Part shown: one piece after another, positions 13,938 to 18,232 of the stretch
How positions within the stretch are numbered: the stretch's first letter is position 1
Layout of the letters: each line of letters begins with the position of its first letter
Source of the DNA: Epsilonproteobacteria bacterium UBA6211
Lineage (GTDB): Bacteria > Campylobacterota > Campylobacteria > Campylobacterales > Arcobacteraceae
Length of the DNA: 18,232 nt
Reading direction: 5' to 3'
Assembly (NCBI GenBank): GCA_002421845.1
Contig: DISL01000126.1
Location: 1-18,232, forward strand
The notes under the pieces: generated by a model
The model's input: only the letters and a program-made list of their open reading frames with translations
What the model was told of the DNA's origin: nothing
Databases searched by the model: none
Program-made: the position numbers and the translations under genes

Positions 13938-14643
13938 GTATAAGAGGGAGATTGAACTCTACGCTATCAAATGTGAACGAGTGTGCAAAACCGTATTTGA
14001 TAGCAAAATTTTCTATAACATCAAAACCGCTTGAATCCACGTTGTCACCTTTTATTTCCACTGCAATCAAAGAATATTTTTCGTTGTTAATTTTCAAAAA
14101 TTCACCTACTTTTAATCTTACGTTAGTTGTGATTTGAGTAGAGTTGAGGAAAACCTCGTAAGTTGCATTTAGTAGTTTTAGGAAATCATTTATTACTAGT
14201 CTAAACTCAGGTATCGACGGGTCATAGTTTTTTATAAATGATGCTTTTGACTTAAGCTTATTTGTACTTATTGCTAGTTCCATTAGGGTAAAAATGTTTG
14301 AAATATCACCACCTGTTTTTACAAGGTTCTCTTTTTTTGCACTGTTACTTTTGTAAAGCTTTATACCTATTGTTTCATCATCTTCATAGCCTATGGTTAC
14401 TGCATAGAATTGATAATTCTGAAAAGTAAGGTTGATATAAGATGTAGAAAAACCGTATGTTGCAGGAGCATACTGCATAGCGATATCAAATATATCTTTA
14501 GGTGGAACACGATTTAATAAAAACTGTGCTTCATTGTTTGTATATTTGATTTTACCGCTACTATGAAACGTCATAAACGGATTTAAATCAGCCTCTATCC
14601 AATTTTCAAACCAATTTAAATTATCCCCTGCAAAATAGCCCAT
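13930..14643 (-). CDS. Unrecognised soluble protein coupled to rpoD
   Basis: I do not recognise this 237-residue protein. It has no signal peptide or membrane helix. Residues about 18-95 (NPFMTFHSSGKIKYTNNEAQFLL to ETIGIKLYK) resemble a PAS-type fold. The rest alternates helix and strand, and the last part (SLIAVEIKGDNVDSSGFDVIE to FNLPLILK) is vaguely like the ATPase end of sensor kinases, but without N, G1 or G2 boxes and without a phospho-histidine. Its ATG follows the rpoD stop by a single base (TAA A ATG), so translation is very probably coupled to rpoD. A degenerate sensor-like regulator is one possibility, offered as inference only. Confidence 0.8.
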   Translation of the reverse strand: MGYFAGDNLNWFENWIEADLNPFMTFHSSGKIKYTNNEAQFLLNRVPPKDIFDIAMQYAPATYGFSTSYINLTFQNYQFYAVTIGYEDDETIGIKLYKSNSAKKENLVKTGGDISNIFTLMELAISTNKLKSKASFIKNYDPSIPEFRLVINDFLKLLNATYEVFLNSTQITTNVRLKVGEFLKINNEKYSLIAVEIKGDNVDSSGFDVIENFAIKYGFAHSFTFDSVEFNLPLILK

Positions 14644-14644
14644 T

Positions 14645-16513
14645 TTAACTCTCTACATAAGTTTTTAGGTTTTTACCTACTTTTGGATGTTTTAGCTTTT
14701 TGATAGCACTAGATTCTATTTGTCTTACTCTCTCTCTTGTGACGGATAGCTCTTTACCTATCTCTTCTAGTGTTCTATCGCTCTCATCATCCATCAAACC
14801 AAATCTCATTCTAATTACCGCTTGTTCTCTTTCGTTTAATTGTCCTAGGATTTGGTCTATTTGATTTTGTAAATCCTCTTTCATAATATTTTCTATTGGA
14901 GTAGGTGAGTGTGTATCTGGTACAAAATCCCCAAATCTTCCGTCATCGTCACTTCCTATAGGTGCTTCAAGAGATACAGGCTCTTTTGTGATTTTGATTA
15001 CTTGTTTTACTTTATCTACAGGTAACCCTATCTCTTTTGCAATATCCTCAACATCAGGCTCTTTACCGTTTTCCTGAAGCCCTTTTCTTATGATTTTGTT
15101 TATTCTGTTAATAGTTTCTATCATATGTATAGGTATTCTAATAGTTCTTGCTTGGTCTGCTATAGCTCTACTTATTGCTTGTCTAATCCACCAAGTTGCG
15201 TATGTGGAGAATTTATAACCTTTTTTGTACTCAAACTTATCAACAGCTTTCATAAGACCTATGTTACCCTCTTGGATAAGGTCAAGGAACGGTAAACCTC
15301 TATTTGTATATCTTTTTGCGATAGATACAACAAGTCTAAGGTTTGATTTAGCCATTCTTGTTTTTGCTTTGTCTGTGATACTTTTACCACGTTTGATTTG
15401 TTCCAAAATAGCTTCAAGTTTTTCTGGCTCAAGGTCAAAGCCGTCTTTACTTGCCTCTTTTGTTTGGAAAAGTTTTTTGATTTCCATATAAGTACTAACC
15501 ATTGTAGCTTCAGGAACCATGGAAGCAATATCTGCTTTTGAAAGATTTACTATGTTTTTTAGTATTTTTTCATGGTTTTTAACAAGAGTATCGTTAAAAA
15601 GAGGCAATTTGTACTCAAGTCTTTTTAATTCACTCTCAAATCCGGTGTCGCTTTTTAGTGCGGTTTCCATAGCTTTAACTATTTCACTAATAAGTTTACT
15701 TGTAGGTCCAAGGTCTATTAGAGCTTGTTTTAAAGAGTTCTTTTTAAACGCAATATTAAGGTTGTGTTGCATAAGTTCTATTTCATCAGCACCTTCAGGA
15801 GCCTCTTTGTTCATAAACTTCATCCACTCTTTTTTTGCTTTTTCAAGAACTTTAAAAGATTCTAGGATAGCTTCTGCACGTTTGTCTAGTTTTTTCTCTT
15901 TTTTTTCAGGTTGTTCGCCATCTTCTTCGCTGTATTCTTCATCATCAGCGTCATAATCTTCCTCTTCTTCCTCTTCTTCACCTTCTTCTTCGTCATCGAA
16001 AGTTTTGAAAAGCTCTTTTACTTTTCTCTCACGATTCATCAACGGTTCACGGTATTCTAAGATAAAGTCTATAAGATAAGGAACTGAACAAATAGCATCC
16101 AATATCGCATCTTCACCTATTTCTATTTGTTTACTTATCTCAACTTCTTCTTCTTTTGATAAAAGGGGAATTTGTCCCATTTCTCTTAGGTACATTCTTA
16201 CAGGAGAGTCACTTCTACTCCACTCTAAAAACTCTTTATTTTTAAGTAGGTCATACTCGTCATCTTCGGAATTTGCAAGATTCTTTGTTCTTTGTTCCTC
16301 TTTTTTCTTTAGTTCGTAAGCATTGAGCATAGACGCTTGTTCTTGAGAGCTTATAAGATTGATATTATAAAGTTGAATCAGGGCAATAAGCTTTTTGATT
16401 ATTGCAGCAGGTGGAACTTTCGGAAATATTTTGATTAATGTTTCATAAGTTAGTACGCTATCTTTGTACTCTTTTGCCAGTGTGTCTATAGTTTTGTTTA
16501 TATCTTTGGACAT
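14645..16513 (-). CDS. rpoD: Primary sigma factor RpoD (sigma-70)
   Basis: Housekeeping sigma subunit of RNA polymerase. In its 622 residues: an N-terminal region 1.1-like part; region 1.2 at about 99-134 (SPVRMYLREMGQIPLLSKEEE); a long non-conserved region with an acidic block at about 172-200, mostly Glu and Asp; region 2 at about 386-456 (NLRLVVSIAKRY, LPFLDLIQEGNIGLMKAVDKF, FSTYATWWIRQAI); region 3 at about 457-535, with DFVPD at 519-523 in the 3.2 finger; and region 4 at about 548-611 (RTLEEIGKELSVTRERVRQIE). Group 1 is clear from region 1.2 and the full region 2-4 set. AAAGG precedes the ATG. It diverges from leuD and is followed at one base by an unknown gene. Confidence 0.97.
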   Translation of the reverse strand: MSKDINKTIDTLAKEYKDSVLTYETLIKIFPKVPPAAIIKKLIALIQLYNINLISSQEQASMLNAYELKKKEEQRTKNLANSEDDEYDLLKNKEFLEWSRSDSPVRMYLREMGQIPLLSKEEEVEISKQIEIGEDAILDAICSVPYLIDFILEYREPLMNRERKVKELFKTFDDEEEGEEEEEEEDYDADDEEYSEEDGEQPEKKEKKLDKRAEAILESFKVLEKAKKEWMKFMNKEAPEGADEIELMQHNLNIAFKKNSLKQALIDLGPTSKLISEIVKAMETALKSDTGFESELKRLEYKLPLFNDTLVKNHEKILKNIVNLSKADIASMVPEATMVSTYMEIKKLFQTKEASKDGFDLEPEKLEAILEQIKRGKSITDKAKTRMAKSNLRLVVSIAKRYTNRGLPFLDLIQEGNIGLMKAVDKFEYKKGYKFSTYATWWIRQAISRAIADQARTIRIPIHMIETINRINKIIRKGLQENGKEPDVEDIAKEIGLPVDKVKQVIKITKEPVSLEAPIGSDDDGRFGDFVPDTHSPTPIENIMKEDLQNQIDQILGQLNEREQAVIRMRFGLMDDESDRTLEEIGKELSVTRERVRQIESSAIKKLKHPKVGKNLKTYVES

Positions 16514-16548
16514 TACAGACCTTTATAAGTGTTAAATTTTAAGTATGG

Positions 16549-16554
16549 ATTATA
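16549..16554 (-). promoter_or_regulatory. Candidate -10 element for rpoD
   Basis: Perfect TATAAT on the minus strand in the context TTTGGGTATAATCC, 35 bases before the rpoD ATG, leaving a leader that keeps the AAAGG site. No clear -35 hexamer is seen; an A/T-rich stretch precedes. Confidence 0.6.
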
Positions 16555-16608
16555 CCCAAATTTTCTTTAAAAATCGGTCACTTAAAGAGATTTTTTTATA
16601 AATTTAGA

Positions 16609-16614
16609 TAAAAT
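16609..16614 (+). promoter_or_regulatory. Candidate -10 element for leuD-leuB
   Basis: TAAAAT within GATAAAATAC, 32 bases before the leuD ATG, preceded by a T-rich run (16591-16597). It lies in the 133-base divergent region with rpoD, which shows nothing else notable. Confidence 0.45.
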
Positions 16615-16646
16615 ACAAAAAAATTTCAATAATAGGTTAGTACATT

Positions 16647-17138
16647 ATGGATAAAATCAACGGAAAAGTATGGAATTTTGGCGACAATATAGATACGGAC
16701 TTAATAATAGCCGCTAGGTATTTAAATAGTTCAGATCCGGCTCATCTGGCAAAATTTGTTATGGAAGATGCAGATCCTAGCTTTGCAAAGAAAGTTCAAG
16801 TAGGTGATGTTATAGTTGCAGGTGAAAACTTCGGTTGCGGAAGTAGTCGTGAGCATGCTCCTATAGCACTGAAAGCTGCCGGTGTAGGTGCGGTAGTTGC
16901 TCCATCATTTGCTAGAATTTTTTATAGAAATGCTTTCAATATGGGGCTTCCTATATTTGAACTTAAAGAAGCGAATGAAATAAAAGAGGGTGAGCAAATA
17001 GAGATAGATTTTGATGCCGGAGAGATAAAAAATCTTACAACTAATAAAACTTATAAATTTACACCAATCCCACCTTTTATGCAAGAGTTGATAAGTGCGG
17101 GTGGTTTGATGAATTATGCTAAAAATGAGGTTAAATAA
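16647..17138 (+). CDS. leuD: 3-isopropylmalate dehydratase small subunit (short type)
   Basis: Swivelling small subunit of isopropylmalate isomerase, which interconverts 2- and 3-isopropylmalate in leucine synthesis with the iron-sulphur subunit LeuC. At 163 residues it belongs to the short type also found in archaea and many anaerobes, not the 200-residue E. coli type. GDNIDTD is at 12-18, the substrate-loop area reads RYLNSS at 24-29, NFGCGSSREHAP is at 61-72, and FYRNAFNMGLPI is at 92-103. The loop residues after YL discriminate isopropylmalate from homoaconitate enzymes in this family; here they are NS, which I cannot assign firmly, but the adjoining leuB favours leucine synthesis. leuC is not in the window. 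AGGT precedes the ATG. Confidence 0.92.
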   Translation: MDKINGKVWNFGDNIDTDLIIAARYLNSSDPAHLAKFVMEDADPSFAKKVQVGDVIVAGENFGCGSSREHAPIALKAAGVGAVVAPSFARIFYRNAFNMGLPIFELKEANEIKEGEQIEIDFDAGEIKNLTTNKTYKFTPIPPFMQELISAGGLMNYAKNEVK

Positions 17139-18203
17139 ATGAAATCATATAAAATATCTATAATAAAAGGTGACGGAATAGGTCCTGAGATAGTTGATGA
17201 GGCTATGAAAGTTTTAGACCGTGTTGCTTATAAATGCGGTTTTAGTTTGGAATATAGTGAGTATTTAATGGGTGGAATAGCCGTTGATATGACTGGTGTT
17301 CCTCTTCCTCAAGAGACTATTGACGGTGTACTAAATAGTGATGCTTGTTTATTCGGTGCTATAGGTGGAGCAAAATGGGATAGTTTACCAAGAGAACTTA
17401 GACCTGAGAGTGGATTACTTAAATTTAGAAAAGAGATGGGTGTATTTGCCAACCTAAGACCTGCACTTGTGTATGACGAGCTTGTAAATGCAAGTAGTCT
17501 AAAGCCTGAAGTGGTAAAAGGTGTTGATTTGATGGTTGTTAGAGAGCTAATAGGCGGTATATATTTCGGTGAGCCTAGAGGTAAAGATGATTTCAAAGGG
17601 TGGAATACAATGGTATATTCCGTTCCTGAAATTGAGAGAATCGCTCATGTTGCTTTTAAATTGGCACAAAAAAGAAGAAAAAAAGTGTGTTCAGTGGATA
17701 AAGCAAATGTTTTAGATGTAAGCCAACTTTGGAGAGATACCGTTACAAAAATAGCAGTAGAATATCCTGATGTTGAGTTATCACATATGTATGTTGATAA
17801 TGCTGCAATGCAATTAATAGCAAATCCAAGACAATTTGACGTAATATTGACTGGAAATATTTTCGGTGATATTTTGAGTGATGAGGCTAGTATGTTAAGC
17901 GGTTCTATCGGATTATTGCCTTCTGCATCTACAGGTGAGAAAACAGCCGTATATGAGCCTATTCACGGTAGTGCGCCTGATATTGCGGGGCAAGGTATAG
18001 CAAATCCAATAGCAACTATTAGTAGTGCATCTATGATGCTAAGATTTTCATTAGGTGAAATTGAAGCAGCTGATATGATAGACAGTGCTATTAAAAAAGC
18101 TTTGGCAGATGGATACAGAACAAAAGATTTAGCCTCATTTGATGCAAAAGAGGTTGTTACAACTTCAGAAATGGGTGATATAATAGCTAACTATATAGGT
18201 TAA
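17139..18203 (+). CDS. leuB: 3-isopropylmalate dehydrogenase
   Basis: NAD-dependent oxidative decarboxylation of 3-isopropylmalate to 4-methyl-2-oxopentanoate in leucine synthesis; cytoplasmic dimer. The 354 residues are typical. GDGIGPEI is at 11-18; the substrate-binding region includes LLKFRKEMGVFANLRP (about 93-108); RELIGGIYFGEPRG at 135-148 is the usual LeuB signature; the catalytic lysine is in VDKANVL (K188); metal aspartates lie in GDILSDEAS (about 243-251); and the NAD loop is EPIHGSAPDIAG at 273-284. The ATG follows the leuD stop directly (TAA ATG), with GAGG inside the leuD end, so the two genes are translated together. Confidence 0.96.
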   Translation: MKSYKISIIKGDGIGPEIVDEAMKVLDRVAYKCGFSLEYSEYLMGGIAVDMTGVPLPQETIDGVLNSDACLFGAIGGAKWDSLPRELRPESGLLKFRKEMGVFANLRPALVYDELVNASSLKPEVVKGVDLMVVRELIGGIYFGEPRGKDDFKGWNTMVYSVPEIERIAHVAFKLAQKRRKKVCSVDKANVLDVSQLWRDTVTKIAVEYPDVELSHMYVDNAAMQLIANPRQFDVILTGNIFGDILSDEASMLSGSIGLLPSASTGEKTAVYEPIHGSAPDIAGQGIANPIATISSASMMLRFSLGEIEAADMIDSAIKKALADGYRTKDLASFDAKEVVTTSEMGDIIANYIG

Positions 18204-18210
18204 ACTACAT

Positions 18211-18232
18211 AAAAAAAGCGAAGCCGTGTTGA
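18211..18232. terminator. Possible left half of a terminator after leuB, cut by the window edge
   Basis: Seven A residues followed by AGCGAAGCCGTGTTGA at the window end. A-run plus GC-rich arm is what the left half of a bidirectional terminator would look like, and GCGAAGC is itself a stable mini-hairpin. The right half is outside the window, so this is unproven. Confidence 0.25.

Noticed and set aside
15519..15956. Plus-strand open frame of 145 codons
   Set aside because: Antisense to rpoD; its serine-rich tail simply mirrors the acidic Glu/Asp block of RpoD.

Overview
This window looks like chromosomal DNA of a member of the Campylobacterota (former Epsilonproteobacteria), probably a free-living Sulfurimonas- or Arcobacter-like bacterium. 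I infer this from the AT-rich composition, the HWRQP-type histidine kinase, the long RpoD with an acidic insertion, the short-type LeuD beside LeuB, and the pairing of hemL with a small AtpZ-like membrane protein. Genus cannot be decided from the sequence alone. No tRNA, rRNA, CRISPR array, transposase or phage gene was seen, and no stretch over 300 bases lacks a gene.

Left part (1-3060, all minus strand): a TonB-family protein, ornithine carbamoyltransferase (argF) and oxygen-independent coproporphyrinogen III dehydrogenase (hemN, its C-terminus cut by the window edge). argF and hemN are separated by 46 bases that hold a heptamer repeat.

Central signalling block (3087-11559, all plus strand): an OmpR-type response regulator, a second receiver protein with an unusual C-terminal region, a 1243-residue histidine kinase with three successive periplasmic binding-protein domains (one NMT1/THI5-like and two SBP_bac_3-like) plus PAS, and a PhnD-like binding domain fused to PAS, GGDEF and EAL. 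No permease or ATPase accompanies the binding domains, so I read them as sensors, not transporters. The likely logic is: small periplasmic ligands are sensed by the kinase, which phosphorylates the two receivers, while the neighbouring PhnD-GGDEF-EAL protein ties another ligand to cyclic-di-GMP turnover. This is the most system-like part of the window.

Right part (11580-18232): hemL (glutamate-1-semialdehyde aminomutase), an AtpZ/AtpI-like protein overlapping an unrecognised four-helix membrane protein, then convergently an unrecognised protein coupled to rpoD (minus strand). leuD and leuB diverge from rpoD. hemL and hemN both serve tetrapyrrole synthesis but lie at opposite ends of the signalling block.

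The clearest non-coding signal is a degenerate 7-bp tandem repeat (consensus about AACTAAT) found at five gene borders (1318-1345, 11614-11641, 12971-12991, 13040-13074, 13917-13937). Two copies in opposite orientation enclose two mini-hairpins between hemL and the AtpZ-like gene. Three genes also end inside hairpins that contain or surround their stop codons.
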